Source: Dermacentor variabilis (Eukaryota; Arthropoda; Arachnida; Ixodida; Ixodidae). From it: a stretch of 64,000 nucleotides of DNA. The notes under the pieces are model-generated. The model searched no databases. It was not told where the DNA came from and was given only the letters and a program-made list of their open reading frames with translations. Position numbers and translations under genes: made by a program. The stretch's first letter is position 1; each line of letters begins with the position of its first letter. Below are positions 32,240 to 44,479 of the stretch, one piece after another. The stretch is taken from positions 223,458,024-223,522,023 of the forward strand of contig NC_134571.1 in assembly GCF_050947875.1 (NCBI RefSeq). Reading direction: 5' to 3'.

Positions 32240-33128
32240 GCCTGATCCGGGGATGAGCGTCGTCGTAACCGAGCGAACGAGCACAGCGAAAGATCAAAGA
32301 GCGAACGTGGAACGCAGCTGGCGATGAAAGACGCGAGGAGGAAAGCGGAAGAGGAGAGTGCAGAGAAACCACGAGGCGAGAAGGAGGGTATAGCGATAGG
32401 GCGAGAAGAAAAGCGTAGTGTGGCGATGAGCGTGACGAGATGGCGCCAGAGCAGCGCAATCGCCACAGAGGGCTGTCGGCGGCGGTGACGTGTGAATCGC
32501 GCCCATGCGTCACCCACGCTCTCGCGATCTCCACATTGCCGAGCCAGCGTCGCCACGGTTCGCACCGTTTGCAACGTGCCGCATGAGGTGGATTGTCGGA
32601 GCCAGCCAATATATCGGGAAATAAAAAAGCGTATAGGGATGCGCTCGAATTTCGCGTTAGGGATTATCGTAATCGCAGGCGAATATTTTTACGGGTCGTT
32701 TTAACGTAAACACCAAGGAGCCCTACAACTGCTCTTTTGTACACTGTCTGCAAGAATTTGTGGCCAATGCACAATGCCGCTCTTCGCGTACCGGTTCTTG
32801 TTTGGACTTCGTATTTAACAACAAAGTACCCATATTGCCCCGCTGCATGTCCTTCTCGACTTACTGAGCGTGTTTAAATAAATGTATGGAAAGGAAAACG
32901 AGACTTTCAATATACCTACTGGTTCCAGTTACCTTGTTCAATCAGTTTACGACGCTCTCCTGTGGAGAAGCACCTGCGTGGGCCGCGCAGGCCTGTGGCT
33001 TTTAACAACGGAGCTGTGTATGGCTAACCGATTCGTCCGTCCGTCCGTCAGTCCATTCATCTGTCCGTCGCTTGTCCGCCTAAAACTCCTCCGGCGCAAC
33101 CACATGCGCATGCGCGAAAAGAAAGAGA
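32240..33128. other. No recognisable gene
   Basis: The first 250 bases are purine-rich (GAGGAAAGCGGAAGAGGAG) and give long but compositional frames on the minus strand. Near 33036 there is a short CCGT tandem run. I see nothing coding. Confidence 0.5.
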
Positions 33129-33375
33129 GGTGCGCCATTAGCCAACACCACCTAGATAGCACAAGGCCTGTTTACTCCGATCCATGACGTCACGATCCTG
33201 GCCCGTAATGTCCATTGACAAGGCTGGCGTGATGACAGCGGTGACGTCAAAATCATTGTTACCTATTCGGGAGCATCCCCATTAGATTCTATGGCAGTCG
33301 GGCCAGCTAACATGACGTCATGCATCGGAGTGAAGAGGCCTGGTGCTATCTAGGTGGTGTTGGATTAGCTGCGCC
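33129..33375. mobile_element. Hairpin MITE with inverted arms of about 64 bp
   Basis: Arms 33129-33192 and 33312-33375 share CAACACCACCTAGATAGCAC, the AGGCCT block, ACTCCGATNCATGACGTCA and GCGC ends with few mismatches. The 120-bp middle has two further TGACGTCA-like sites. There is no coding. It is probably a fold-back MITE; I could not fix a target duplication. Confidence 0.8.
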
Positions 33376-34297
33376 AGTAGTCGCCTCGTTGTTCTCCGTC
33401 GGAGCCGAGCGCGCGCGCAGCTGTTTCTCTCCGGCTGCGAAATGCGTACGCAGCGCGCGATATGTAGTCTTAAGGTGCAGGCAGCTTTCGATCAGAAAAG
33501 CCGCGAGCAGAACCGGGAACGAGCCTGACTGTCTACGCCGTGCCGGTGCTGCAACCCGGGCAGGGGAACACGCTCGTGCAGCCGAGCGCAAGCAGCAAAT
33601 GCGTACCGTGGATCCGGCCGCCTACCAAGCCGTCGTTTAATGAACCGTCGGGATTAACCTAGTGATAAGCACCGGGGCCGCACGTTTTAGCTTCGCCGGT
33701 TAACTATCTGTACGGAGTGCTTGGGCGATGTTTCTTTAAATTAATCGATAGAGAAACTTGAGGCGGAAACAGCGGTTTCTATGGCTTAGGGTTGGTAGAC
33801 TGGGTTTCGACTACATTGGAGTTATAGATGCGCGGCTGAAACAAATAAATACCAAACGAAAATAATTTTTATGCAATCTGTCCAGTTTATCAATATTTGT
33901 TTTTGTACTTGGGTCCCAAATAATCGCAGCATAATCAAGTGTTAGTGTGATTGTATGCCACTGTACGCTAATAGACGGACCTGAGTTCAAGTGCTCTTAG
34001 AAGGAAATACAGTTTACGGTAGGCATTGCTGGTTACAAGATTAATGTTTAGCGCAATAAGGTTATTGCTATTCAAACCACATAAGTGCGTTTACTCAGTA
34101 GGTTCAGAGAGGGACACATTATTTGCACAATGTATCATCTAGTCATTTTACATTGTCTTGTAGTTTGGTGGTTTGTACTGATTTTATTTGTTAATGTACT
34201 GTATTTGTATTGGTCCATTATATAATTCTATGTATAAGTGTATCTTTTCACAGAAATGTTTTTTTCCCCTCTCCTTATCGCCAAAATCCTTATCTTT
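33376..34297. other. No recognisable gene
   Basis: GC-rich for the first 250 bases, then AT-rich. Only short overlapping frames are present. The reverse transcriptase fragment starts at the right border. Confidence 0.5.
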
Positions 34298-36805
34298 TGC
34301 TCCCAGAGAACGTGAAGCAATACAACAAGTGACAAAAATGCTTACAGACGACGTGATCCAACCATGAACGAGTCACTGGGCATCTCCTGTAGTTCTAATA
34401 AAAGAAAAAGGACGGCAGCTTGCGTTTCTGTATGCACTACCGAAAACTAAATCAGGCGACAAAGAAAGACGTGTACCCGCTTTCCCGTATAGATGATTCA
34501 CTCGACAGGCTTCGTCACGCGCGTTACTTCTCTTCAATGGACTTAAAAAGCGGATATTCACAAATCGAAGTAGATGAAAGAGACCGTGGAAAAACTGATT
34601 TTGTGACGCCAGACGGCCTATACGAATTTAAATTCTTGCCTTTCGGCTGGTGCTCTGCCCCTGCTATACATTCCAACGCCTCATGGATACTGTGCTTTCG
34701 GGTCTGAAGTGGAAAACCTGCTTAGTGCACCTGGACGACGTCATCGTGTTCTCCGCAACTTTTGAAGAACACCTCCAACGGCTTCAAGCGGTTCTGCAGT
34801 CCATCCGGTCCGCCGGCCTCACCCTGAAGCCGAAGTGCCACTTTGGGTTTGCGGAACTACAGTTTCTTGGTCACGTCGTCAGCCACGCAGGTGTCCGCCC
34901 TGATCCCGAAAAAATTGCCGCCATCGCACAGTTTCCCGTACCATCCGATAAAAAAGCTGTCAGGCGCTTCCTCGGCCTCTATGATCACCGGCGGTTTATT
35001 GCAGACCTTGCTCATATTGCGTCGCCGTTAACTCGCCTGACGAGAGGCGACGTTGCTTTTGTATGGGGCGACGAAGAGCAAGGTGCATTCAACGACTCGC
35101 GGGAACGTCTCCAGACACCTCCAGTGCTTGCTCACTTTGGTGAGACCACTCCTACATTGCTCCACACTGATGCAAGCAATGTTGGCTTGGGAGCTGTTCT
35201 TGTGCAGCAGCAGGAGGGCACAGAAAGAGTACTTGCGTATGCAAGTAGAACACTCTCACGCGCAGAGGCTAATTACTCCACGACTGAGAAAGAATGCCTC
35301 GCCGTAGTATGGGTGCATATGAAATTTCGCCCGTATTTGTATGGCCGCTACTTCACAGTTATCAGCGACCACCATTCACTGTTGGTTGACCAACCTTAAA
35401 GAGCCTTCGGGACGACTGGTGCGTTGAAGCCTATGGTTGCAAGAGTTTGGCATGACTGTCGAGTACAAGTCGGGGAAACGACATACGGATGCTGACTGCC
35501 GGTCTCGATCGCCGATAGAGTCTTCTGCTCCGCCCGAAGAAGACCCGGCATTTCTTTGTGTTTGGACACATCCACCATCGCGCAACAACAACGGGACGAC
35601 CCTGAGTTGCTTGAACTCATGAATTACTTAAAGGACAGATCTGCGAAACCGCCTAGAGTTTTCGCAAGACGACTGTTGTCGTTTGTTTGCGGGCGAAAGT
35701 ACTTTACAAACGAAACTTTTCTTCGACCGGGTCCCCCTATCTACTCGTCATTCCTGCAGCTCTTCGTACGGAAGTACTTGAAGCCTGTCACAACGAGGTG
35801 ACTTCTGGTCACTTAGGCTACACGCGAACGTTGGCCAGAATGCAGCAGAGGTACTACTGGCCGAGACTTACCACCATCGCGAAATATCACGTTCGCACTT
35901 GCCTCGACTGCCAGAGGTGCAAGTCGCCTCCTACGTCCAGGTTCCTCGAAGACCACACGACCAAATCGGAATACGACCAAATATTGGGCCCACTTCCCAC
36001 TTCTACTGCAGGGAATCGCTTTGTTATCGTAGCAACCGACTACCTCACACGTTACGCTGAAACAAAGGCAATCCAGAGAAGCACAGCAGCCGAAGTGGCG
36101 CGCTTTTTCATTGAGCATGTTGTGTTGCGACACGGCGCACCAACCGTCGTAATAACAGACCGAGGAATCGCATTCACGGCTGCACCTTTAGATCACGTCT
36201 TGCTGCTAAGTGGGACGGCTCAACGGAAGTCAACCGCCTACCATACACAAACCAACGGATTAACAGAACGCCTAAACAAAACAATTGAAGACATGCTCTC
36301 CATGTACGTGGATGTTGAACAGGAAAATTGGGACGACATCCTACCGTATATCGCCTTTGCATACAACACGGCGAAGCAAGAGACAACGCGCGTGACTCCG
36401 TTCACCCTTGTTCACTGACGGGATGTACGAATGATGTTGGATGCAATATTTCCACACGACTTTGACGACACTCATAGGGACGCCGATGTGTTTACGCAAC
36501 GCGCAGAAGAAGCTCGGCAGCTCGCGCGCTTGCGGATGTGCCAGCAGCAAGACTACGATGCAGGCCGCTACGATCCTCACCGTAGAATAGTTACCTATGA
36601 CAGAGTATGGGTTTGGACACCCGTACGGAAACGAGGCCTCTCCGAGAAACTGTTAAGGCGATACTATGGACCATATCGGGTATTGCGGCGACTCAGTGAT
36701 GTCACCTACGAGGTCATCCCCGATAGTCCCAATTCTACGCGGCGCCGCACGCACCGTCCTGAACTTGTGCACGTTGTCCGCATGAAGCCGTATGTGAGCG
36801 AATAA
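34298..36805 (+). pseudogene. pol of the truncated gypsy, broken
   Basis: Reverse transcriptase: YFSSMDLKSGYSQIEVDERD, a frame change near 34670, then VHLDDVIVFSATF, where the Tyr of the YxDD motif is His. RNase H: THTDASNVGLGAVLVQQ-like block, TEKECLAVVW and TVISDHHSL, then a stop. Integrase: CLDCQRCKSPP, VATDYLTRYAETKAI, VVITDRGIAFT and NGLTERLNKTIE, with another stop near 36416. The end is WVWTPVRKRGLSEK, RRYYGPYRVLRRL and HVVRMKPYVSE. At least three frame changes and three stops. Confidence 0.9.
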
Positions 36806-37009
36806 CTATGCGAGAGACACTTACTTCCGCGAGTGACATTTCTGGTTTAGCATCGGGACGATGCTCTTTTAGGGAGGGACAAATGACGCGTGTATTCTAC
36901 GCAGAAGACAACGACGATGGGGTCATTAACGGACTCCGTCTAGTGGGTGGCTGAGATTGGGCGAGGACGAAGAAGACGTGCCTCTGTTCCGTTTGTTTTT
37001 GAACAGGTT
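34298..37009 (+). mobile_element. 5'-truncated gypsy element with LTR stump
   Basis: Begins inside pol at the RT entry motif (SPRERE) and runs through RNase H and integrase to a partial 3' LTR (from 36884, TGACGCGTG after the polypurine run AGGGAGGGAC). The LTR is cut by the LINE piece at about 37010. Related to the family of 4952-11550, as shown by KKDVYPLSRIDDSLDRL and AVRRFLGL, but clearly another subfamily. Confidence 0.88.
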
Positions 37010-37915
37010 CTCTGTCACAGATTCTTTGTCGCTGTGCACCTCACTTACTGCCCCCGGCGAGTCACACATATTGAAAACTTTGTACTCACTGGCTCCAAGT
37101 CAGTTGAGAAGTTTACGATTAATATGTGTACCTGGGCACAAAGGCATATTTATGAATGAGGTGGCAGACAGCTTGGCCAAGGCTTCTATCAGCGGCCCGG
37201 TGCTTCCCCTTCTTCCAACGATGGGTTTTATCACGTCCGCCAGGTTCAGAAGATTCATCCTTTTAACATCACAATCAAACCTTAAATCATCCTTGGAACT
37301 ACACCTCTTACAATTGGAGGTGTAGGTCCCTTGGAGCAGGAAATTTTGTAAAACAAGACAAACGGAAGTCACATTAACGAGACTACGTGGTCGAGTCCCA
37401 TCTCTAAATTTTTACATGCACCGATCTGGTCTGGCAATATCCCCATTGTGCCATTTTTGTAACGCATTAGAGACGATTGAGCACTACTTACTGTAATGCC
37501 GGCGTTTCTCCTCTAAGAGGAAAATGACATTAGAAATAACAGTGCGAGAGCTCGGCCTGCCATTGAACACTCCGGTACTGCTGTCTTTCGGAGCGTCTGT
37601 GCTTGGGCACTCACAGAGGAATGTGTGCTTCGCCTTAGAAAAATCTATTATTGAACCAAACCGATTTCATTGATGCCAGTATTATTCTTTTCATTCCTCC
37701 TCTATTGCCTCATTTATATATTATAGATAATTTTTTTCCTCTTCATAGCATGACAGTCTACTGAACCGTTTTGATTTTTCCTCGCTTAAATTTATGTAAC
37801 AAATTTATCGATTTTACTTACATTTTCTGAACACATAAGCAAAGTCTGCCCGACTCTTGGCCAATCCCCGTGAGTGGGCAAGCGCCAAACTCATCATCAT
37901 CATGATCATCATCAG
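37010..37915 (+). pseudogene. LINE 3' fragment: RNase H and zinc tail
   Basis: Readable in pieces: FTDSLSLCTSL, LRLICVPGHKGIFMNEVADS and LAKASISGP (RNase H end), then CHFCNALETIEHYLL (zinc-binding tail), ending after CCGTGAGTGGGCAAGCGCC with a (CAT)n tail at 37889-37911. 5'-truncated I-like LINE on the plus strand, with stops throughout the spacer. Confidence 0.8.
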
Positions 37916-37989
37916 GTTGTCCTGCTTTTCTTGAAGAACGTCTCCCTGTCTTCTGTCCACGTTGTATCGCGACAATATGTTTTACATTT

Positions 37990-38590
37990 CGGTGAGATTA
38001 ACAGCCAAAATTCATCTCGTGATGCCAAAATATGGTTTGGTAATGGTAATTATAAATAACGCTGTTTTTACAGATCACTGTGGTATTTAACTGGAGAAGA
38101 AATAGCTGAAATCTTTTCGTTATGTGGTAGTATGGGGAAGCATGACTGCTTTCTCTTTTATGTTCTTAATCTCCGTTTTAGTTGCACAGTTTCCCGTGAA
38201 ATCCAGGGGTTATTTTTTTTCTTTATTTTGTTCTGCTTGGAACGAAACGGTCAATGCATTCATTTATGAGACTTCTAAAATGGTTCCAAAGTTTGTGCGC
38301 ATCTTCATCACTGTGGAAGAAAGCATCAAAACTAAATGACAGCTGGTCTAAAATTGATACATTGTCTACACGAGAACAGTCACAGAGGGTAGACACTTTG
38401 GGCCTTTGAGTTAGAGAAACGTCAGATAGTGTAGGCAATACTTCCTGGGGGTCGGGTATGCCGGATATTGAGTCACAACTGCAATTAGCACTAATGTTTC
38501 CACTAGGGAAAAATAAGTCAGTAACTGATTTGGAGTTAAACGGTAATGCTCCTAAGGATCTATACTTTGGGGAAAACTATAGAATGTTCA
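37990..38590 (-). pseudogene. LINE fragment between endonuclease and reverse transcriptase
   Basis: On the minus strand: LFFPSGNISANC, SISGIPDPQEV (where SDH is expected), then WNHFRSLINECIDRFVPSR and NPWISRETVQLKRRLRT. This is the linker region of CR1/Jockey-type ORF2 proteins. Both ends are lost. A plus-strand frame at 38458-38934 is its shadow. Confidence 0.65.
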
Positions 38591-38599
38591 AAAGGCAGA

Positions 38600-40278
38600 T
38601 TCTCATGCAAAATGCAGAAAAGTTCATCGACGTTGTACCGAACACGAGAGCAGTGCTCACGAAACAAGCTAAACGACGGCTGCGTTTGATCACTGAACGT
38701 TGTGTAATCCTCGCGTCCCATGACTGTCGCACTCGCGCCAGCGTATGTTCGGAAAAAAGCTTTCCTTTCGCGGGCGGCGCATGGGAATCTCAAGTGCTAT
38801 CAGCGTCACGTGATATCCCTCCGACACTGCCTGGTTGGTCACCAGCAAGCGATGTGTGCGGAAAGCTCTGCCGCCGTAGCCAGCGTCGTTTCTGCCGTGG
38901 CAGTCGCTGCGGCTGTCCGTACCCCAGCTGGTAAGTCGGAAACCCCTCTTTACAGATCTTTACCGAGTGATGAAGATTCGTAGCTGAAGAGCCGTAGCTG
39001 GCCTGCTCGAAGTGTTAGTTACAACCTCAATAAGTGCTTTCCCAGTGCACAAGTGGTCGCCGTCCCTTATACCGCGCCGCGCTCGATGGGCAGGCGGCGC
39101 GCACACCCGAAGGCGCTGCACCACCGGAACGCAAGAGGTTGCAACATTTGTTTGCTGGAGTGTTTCGCCATCTTATTTTCTCATGCCCTGCGGGAAGCAA
39201 ATTTTAGTGTTTACAGTGCTTTCACAGCGGTACACTAACCGTTCCTCAAATGCTTGGACAGTGCTGCCAACCTATGAAGCCAGTTTTCACCTAACTTCGC
39301 TAAAAGCATTCCCTAGATTTCCCTAGACTTCGCGAAATGTGTTGTCTTTCACGATGGTGTATATATTTCGGTGTGGCGTGCGAAGACTGCAAATGTTATC
39401 ATTTTTGTGCACGTTCTAAAATATTTATGTAGTGAAGTCGCTGGAAGCACGCTAAAACTATGTCGCAGTGCAAGTTGGTGTGCTAAAATAACAGCGTCCT
39501 GCTTGAAGCTACATTCATTGAAGACGTCAGCCCGCATATACTTTGTTGCTGCCCAAAGTTGTTTCACACCAAGACCAAAGTACCAAGATTGCACGGAACC
39601 CTATTCGAAGTGTGAGGAAAATGGGAACCTCTCCCCTGCAGAACGCACCTCTTGGAACAGTTCGCTACTTTGTGACACCAATGTAAAGTAGTGAATATTT
39701 TTAATGCCTTGTGCCGACGTAATAAGCAGTTGTCGAACAAGGAACATCGCTGGTGTTTTGACTGATGAGTTTTCTTCGTCAGGGCCTTTTTTTTAGCAGC
39801 GTTTTTTCTGTCTGATTCATTCTGTGTTGTATTTGTACTGACGTAGCAGCACCACCCTTACTCGTCATTTTCAGCTAAGCACGAAGATGCGTTGTTAAAT
39901 TGCAACTTTCCTCAAAAGCAAAACTCGCTCAGGACCCTAGCCAAAGTTGCTTTGCCTATGGACAGGTCTCAGTAAGTTTCAGTATGCGCACGCGCACTCT
40001 TGAGTCGTACTTATCAAAGCCTAAGGCATCCGTAACATTTCGTTTCCATGACGAGATGTGTTCACTGCCCTGCTTTGCGATCAGAAGTCATAGTTCGCAT
40101 GCAATGTAAAGGTAATTAGTCGCGACTGGAATCAACACACCGTCCCGCCAAGAGTTTCACCGTTTCAGTGCACTAGCGTGAAATTTGCCTAGAATTGGTC
40201 AGTGTTCCCTATTTCCCTTAACGCCTGAATTCCGTAGATATGGCGAACACTGCCTAGAGTTGACAGCATTGTGTCAAT
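38600..40278. other. No secure gene; one weak exon-like candidate
   Basis: At 38851-38930 an ATG frame (MCAESSAAVASVVSAVAVAA) ends in a good splice donor, CAGCTG|GTAAGTCGG. Upstream is GC-richer sequence. The peptide is low-complexity and I see no partner exon, so I do not call it a gene. The rest (39000-40278) is AT-rich with short frames only. It lies downstream of the FAR gene. Confidence 0.35.
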
Positions 40279-40500
40279 TAAAAAAAATTAAATTATGGGG
40301 TTTTACGTGCCAAAACTTTCTGATAATGAGGCACGCCGTAGTGGATGACTCCGGAAATTTCGACCACCTGGGGTTCTTTAACGTGCACCTAAATCTAAGT
40401 ACACGGGTGTTTTCGCATTTCTCCCCCATCGAAATGCGGCCGCCGTGGCCTGCATTCGATCCCGCGACCTCGTGCTCAGCAGCCCAATGTGCCGATGTGC
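40279..40500 (-). repeat. Ruka-type tick SINE, 5' end shortened
   Basis: Minus strand: tRNA-like head (CTGCTGAGCACGAGGTCGCG, GGGATCGAAT-like B box), then GCATTTCGATGGGGGAGAAA, GTGTACTTAGATTTAGGTGC, TTAAAGAACCCCAGGTGGTC, ACTACGGCGTGCCTCATTAT, then a T-rich tail. The architecture and body match the ixodid SINE I know as Ruka. Confidence 0.85.
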
Positions 40501-40814
40501 CAATCAGCTTGTGTTTCGGACCACAGCATTCTGCTCCGCGGTGGTTGTATTTATTGGTTGTGAGCTCACGCATCTTAACAGTTATACGGGGGAATTTGAG
40601 AAACAAGGCTCGAACAGAAAAAACAAACATGTTTTTTCGGCTCGGAGAGAGAGAGAGATTTAATGGATAATGAAAGCATGTTACTCCAGACGAATAGGAT
40701 GAAAAAATGGAATGATGTGCACAGCTCACAACAAGGATATGAAATGAAATTGCAATTAAAGTGTCTCATTGAGACCAGTGTTTACAAGGGAACACCAACG
40801 TGCATTCGTTAATA

Positions 40815-40965
40815 TTAAACTAAACCATACGGTTTTACGCGCCAACTCAACGACGTGATTATGAGGCACTCTCTGGTGGGAGCTCCGGAAATTCCGACCG
40901 GCTGGAGTTCTTTAACGTGCACATAAATATACGCACACGAGTGTTTTCGCTTTTCGCCCCGCTCC
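40815..40965 (-). repeat. Diverged Ruka-type SINE body
   Basis: Same orientation and block order as the neighbouring SINE: GTTAAAGAACTCCAGCCGGTC, GTGCCTCATAATCACG, GCGTAAAACCG. The tRNA head is missing. Older copy. Confidence 0.7.
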
Positions 40966-41018
40966 AAACTCTTCGCCACCTGGTATTTATGAAAGCAAAA
41001 AAAAATAACGTAAAAAAC

Positions 41019-41050
41019 AGTTATTTTGCCATGACTATGGCAAAATAACT
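41019..41050. repeat. 14-bp perfect hairpin past the FAR gene end
   Basis: AGTTATTTTGCCAT and ATGGCAAAATAACT flank GACT. It lies about 50 bases past the FAR polyadenylation signal. No T-run terminator logic applies in a eukaryotic mRNA gene; it is probably coincidental or a mini fold-back. Confidence 0.6.
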
Positions 41051-41102
41051 TGAAGGGCTAGTGACGACATAAGGCGCTATCGGGAACAAATTTCTTGGTA
41101 GT

Positions 41103-41108
41103 TTTATT
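41103..41108 (-). promoter_or_regulatory. Polyadenylation signal of the FAR gene
   Basis: AATAAA on the minus strand, 64 bases after the TAA stop. It is the first canonical signal after the stop and gives a short 3' UTR. Confidence 0.75.
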
Positions 41109-41171
41109 ACAAAATAAAAGCAGCATAGGGAGCCAGCACAAAATGTACAGCCGTTGGTGCTATATGAACGT

Positions 41172-41343
41172 TTAGTGACGAGACAAAATCGACTGCATCG
41201 CCATGGAGATTCGCACCGCCAGTTGAAGAACATTCGAGATAAGGTTCCACCAGAGGTCATTGAAAGTGCGTGTGTGCTTCACCAGAAGTCGGATGACGCC
41301 GGCGACGAAGAGCAGCTGTGCCAGCATTCCAACGTAGTAGATC
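41172..41343 (-). CDS. Fatty acyl-CoA reductase, last coding exon (membrane tail)
   Basis: Acceptor TTCATTTTCAG|G. One base completes the Arg codon left by the previous exon, then IYYVGMLAQLLFVAGVIRLL and 36 further residues to SRH and TAA. It holds one hydrophobic span (GMLAQLLFVAGVIRLLV), the C-terminal anchor usual in FARs, which sit in the ER or peroxisomal membrane with the catalytic part in the cytosol. The frame is intact and phase agrees with the exon at 42858-42985. Confidence 0.92.
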
Positions 41344-42857
41344 CTGAAAATGAATCGAAGGGCGTGAGAAGACAGCAGCTGTGCCCGCGCAAAATGAGCC
41401 ACGACCAAAAAGCACACAACAATGACTATTTAATAATGAATATTATCGCACCCATTCACGGATCGACAGAACGCAGGTGCCGGCACTGGAGCAAAGACCC
41501 GTTTACCACCGGGAACGCACCACGCTTTGCTGAAATACCGGGTTCCCGGAGCTGTTTGCGTGACCAGCCGCGTTAGAGGCGCCAAATTGTGATGCCAACC
41601 AGAGAGGACATGTTTTTGCAGTCATTCACCATATTCCTTTAACTGCTGTTGTGATGCGTCGGCAGTGACATAATTGTTAACGTTAAGTGCCTGTTTAAAT
41701 ATTGCTCCGCGAGAAAACTTGCCTAAAACAAAAACGGTTTACCACGTTGTAGGTTGTAGGCAGCCTCGCAATATGTCGCTACCACCGTTGCTACTGCCTT
41801 CCACAGTACCCCGGTATTCCGCAAAATGTAGCGCGCTTACGGACACAGACAGAGGAAATTCTCAATCTGTTTCGAGGTTAGGTGGTAAAATCGCATCTTT
41901 GAAAGTACCACTGGGTCATTGCGTTTTCATATATCTGTGATGTTCTAGCGTTACGTGTTTTTAGGTCGGGAATAAACATGCGCGGGCAGTAAGTTGTCTC
42001 TGAGGCATGCCACTACACGAGCAGGCGATGCCAAGCTGCTGAAGCGCGTGCTGTTAGCTTACGCGGCGGCTGTGCTGGTTGGCGCCGAGCAGTGCGCGAA
42101 GCATGCAAGCGAAGCCAGTGACTGCTCGGGTGGCCGGCGCAGTTTTCTGGCAAGCTCACCTTTGGGCCGGTTCTGAGGCGGTGTTACACATGGCCGTCCA
42201 GGAGGTTGGTTTTGTCTGTGTGATTCCTTCACTGTGGCTGTTAAGGAGAGGGGGGTCGACATGCTCTTTAGGCTTGCGAGAAAGTGCCCGAGCCACCTTA
42301 GCCTGTACACAACCCTCTACCGTTTGTTGGGCCGAGACGAGTGGGAGGTGATGCTTGGTGCGTGCAATGCAGCTACGAGTGCATTTCTAGAAAGTGCCCT
42401 TCTGACCTCAAGGTCGTTGCCCTAAAGAAATGATGTGATGTTTTTTTTTCTTGTGCAATGGTGCTGCAACCCAACAGCAAGTTATTCAGATCATTTACTT
42501 TAGGAGGTGCTTTGAAAACCGTTTAGAGGAACCATAAACACGCTTAGATGTCTTGTTTGCACTACGCTGTTTAGCGGCTTTCCGACCGATGGCGGTGCAG
42601 CTGGCTGCTTCGTGCTGCTCTTCTGCTGCTGGTCGCATGTCGCGTGAGCTAGCGCTGGCAGCACGCCAGGAGCAGAAAGAGCGTCCCATGGCGTACAATT
42701 TCGACGCAATAAGGGACGTGCAGGAATACCTCGAAGCGCCTGTCGCTCGCCTAAAGCTCGCATACCCCAAGCCGGCTTATTTTAGCGCGAGTTCACAGCG
42801 CGTTCAAGACTGAAAAGCCGTTTGCACAGCCTCACGTTCAGTGGTGTGCTTGCTCAC
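41344..42857 (-). other. FAR intron (between last two exons)
   Basis: 1.5 kb with GT...AG ends on the minus strand. It contains plus-strand open frames (41994-42176, 42079-42351, 42553-42813) that are moderately GC-rich and Ala/Arg-rich but match no family I know. I treat them as chance frames. Confidence 0.7.
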
Positions 42858-42985
42858 CTGATAAGGTTTCTCCGAGCGGCTGGGATAGTTGAAGGGTCCT
42901 CTTTCAACACGTACCTACGCACACCTAGTATGTACTGTTCCATGTAAGCCACCCAGTCGATGGAGCGAATGTCGAAGTCGAACGT
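42858..42985 (-). CDS. Fatty acyl-CoA reductase, penultimate coding exon
   Basis: Acceptor TTGCAATTCCAG|ACG and donor ATCAG|GTGAGC. It encodes TFDFDIRSIDWVAYMEQYIL and 22 further residues ending in AARRNLI, with two bases of an Arg codon left over. This is the FAR C-terminal (sterile-type) domain signature: F-x-FD-I-x-x-x-DW, then a YILGVRRYVLKED helix and the P-AARR end. All 42 codons are open. The phase joins the neighbouring exons exactly. Confidence 0.94.
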
Positions 42986-44117
42986 CTGGAATTGCAAAGA
43001 AAGAATAAGGAAAAATAACAATAACTTGTACTCCATTTTAGAGTGCCTGAAGCGATTTCTCCTAAACCATACAATAAAAAGATGCGCCATGTTTGACACT
43101 GTATTGAAAGACACCAGTACCCGAGCCTGTTCATCAAATCTACAGGTTTCAGAACTCTGCGTACTAATTTGCCTAAAACAGAGACTCAAATTATAGCTTC
43201 GAAGCTCCTTCCACAGGCAGTAACGCCCACGCTCATAAGCAGCATGTGACAGAGGCCAACTGGCGCGTCGTCTGAAATATGCACCGTTCCTTCGCAGCGT
43301 GTGCCTACAGTTCGTCACATTGATTTCCGCCCCCTCGCTCAAGTGCACATGCCCTCGTTGGGAAAAACTGTGCAGATACAATGCACCTACTTGAATCTGT
43401 GTGAGGCAAGGATTAGGGAAGGAATTATTTAAATGCTATTTAACTAAAGCGGTGCTTACAGACATTTATTTGATGGGTGCGCGAACGCTGGAAATTTCGA
43501 ATGCAAATGCCGTTCGAGTCGTATCCAATTCGAAATTTCACGAATAAAAATGGTAGAATATTCATTTCTGTTAAATGTAAGAGGGATCAAAGCATTTATT
43601 AGAGTCTCGAGGGAAAGATACCGATGCAAGTGGTGACTTTTCCGAATGATTACGCTGCAGGACAGTCGCGGTCAGGAAGATGCACCGTGATAAGGGAAAG
43701 CGCAGGTCGCAATTTCTCCTCAGTAATTTCCCGTCGCATAATAAGAATTCCTCGCTTTTAGGCACCCTACGCCCCAACTTGTCTCGCCTCAGATCAAACA
43801 ATTTACTGTATGGTGAGTCTTTTCGCATCCATCTGATGTTTGGTGTTTTATGGCGCAAGGGCAAGGTATGGCCAAAGAGCGCCAGGACAAGTGGCAATGT
43901 TGTCGATGAATTGCGGATGGCATGGACTTTGAATTCATTATGGTAGATGTGACATGGCTGTAAAATGGCCTAAAAACAGTCACTGTAAATTGTGCAAGAT
44001 CTACAGGTATTAAAATAATGACACTCACTGGGTAGTGATGTGGGCTATGGCGATTGGGTTTCGTTAAAAACAATGCTACAAAACATAACAGCCACACCAG
44101 AGCTTCAAGAAAGCCAC

Positions 44118-44352
44118 TAAAAAAATTATGGGGTTTTGCGTGCCAAAACCACTTTCTGATTATGAGGCACGCCGTAGTGGAGGACTCCAGAAGTTTGGAC
44201 CACCTGGGGTTCTTTAACGTGCACCTAAATCTAAGTACACGGGTGTTTTCGCATTTCGCCCCCAACGAAATGCGGCCGCCGTGGCCGGGATTCGATCCCG
44301 CGACCTCGTGCTCAGCAGCCCAACACCATAGCCACTGTGAAACCACGGCGGG
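44118..44352 (-). repeat. Ruka-type tick SINE, near full length
   Basis: Minus strand: head CCCGCCGTGGTTTCACAGTG, with GTGTTGGGCTGCTGAGCACG and the B box GGGATCGAATCCC, then the Ruka body and an A/T-rich end (CATAATTTTTTTAG). AAAGCC stands near both ends and may be the target duplication. Confidence 0.88.
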
Positions 44353-44479
44353 TAAAGCCCTTGAATACAAGGGCTGTGTATCATGTTTTAAAAATTGCCT
44401 GGCCAAATGATTTTCAGAGTGTCTGAGCTAGAAACTAAGACTAATTTCAGGTTAAAAAGCGGTTCATTGCTAAGAAAAA

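Noticed and set aside
31975..32609. Long minus-strand frames rich in Arg, Ser and Leu
   Set aside because: They are explained by the purine-rich composition of the plus strand.
38458..38934. 158-codon plus-strand frame
   Set aside because: Its first half is antisense to a LINE linker (FVPSR, NPWISRE); the rest has no motif.
42079..42813. Plus-strand open frames inside a FAR intron
   Set aside because: Short, overlapping on both strands, no family resemblance; antisense gene not supported.
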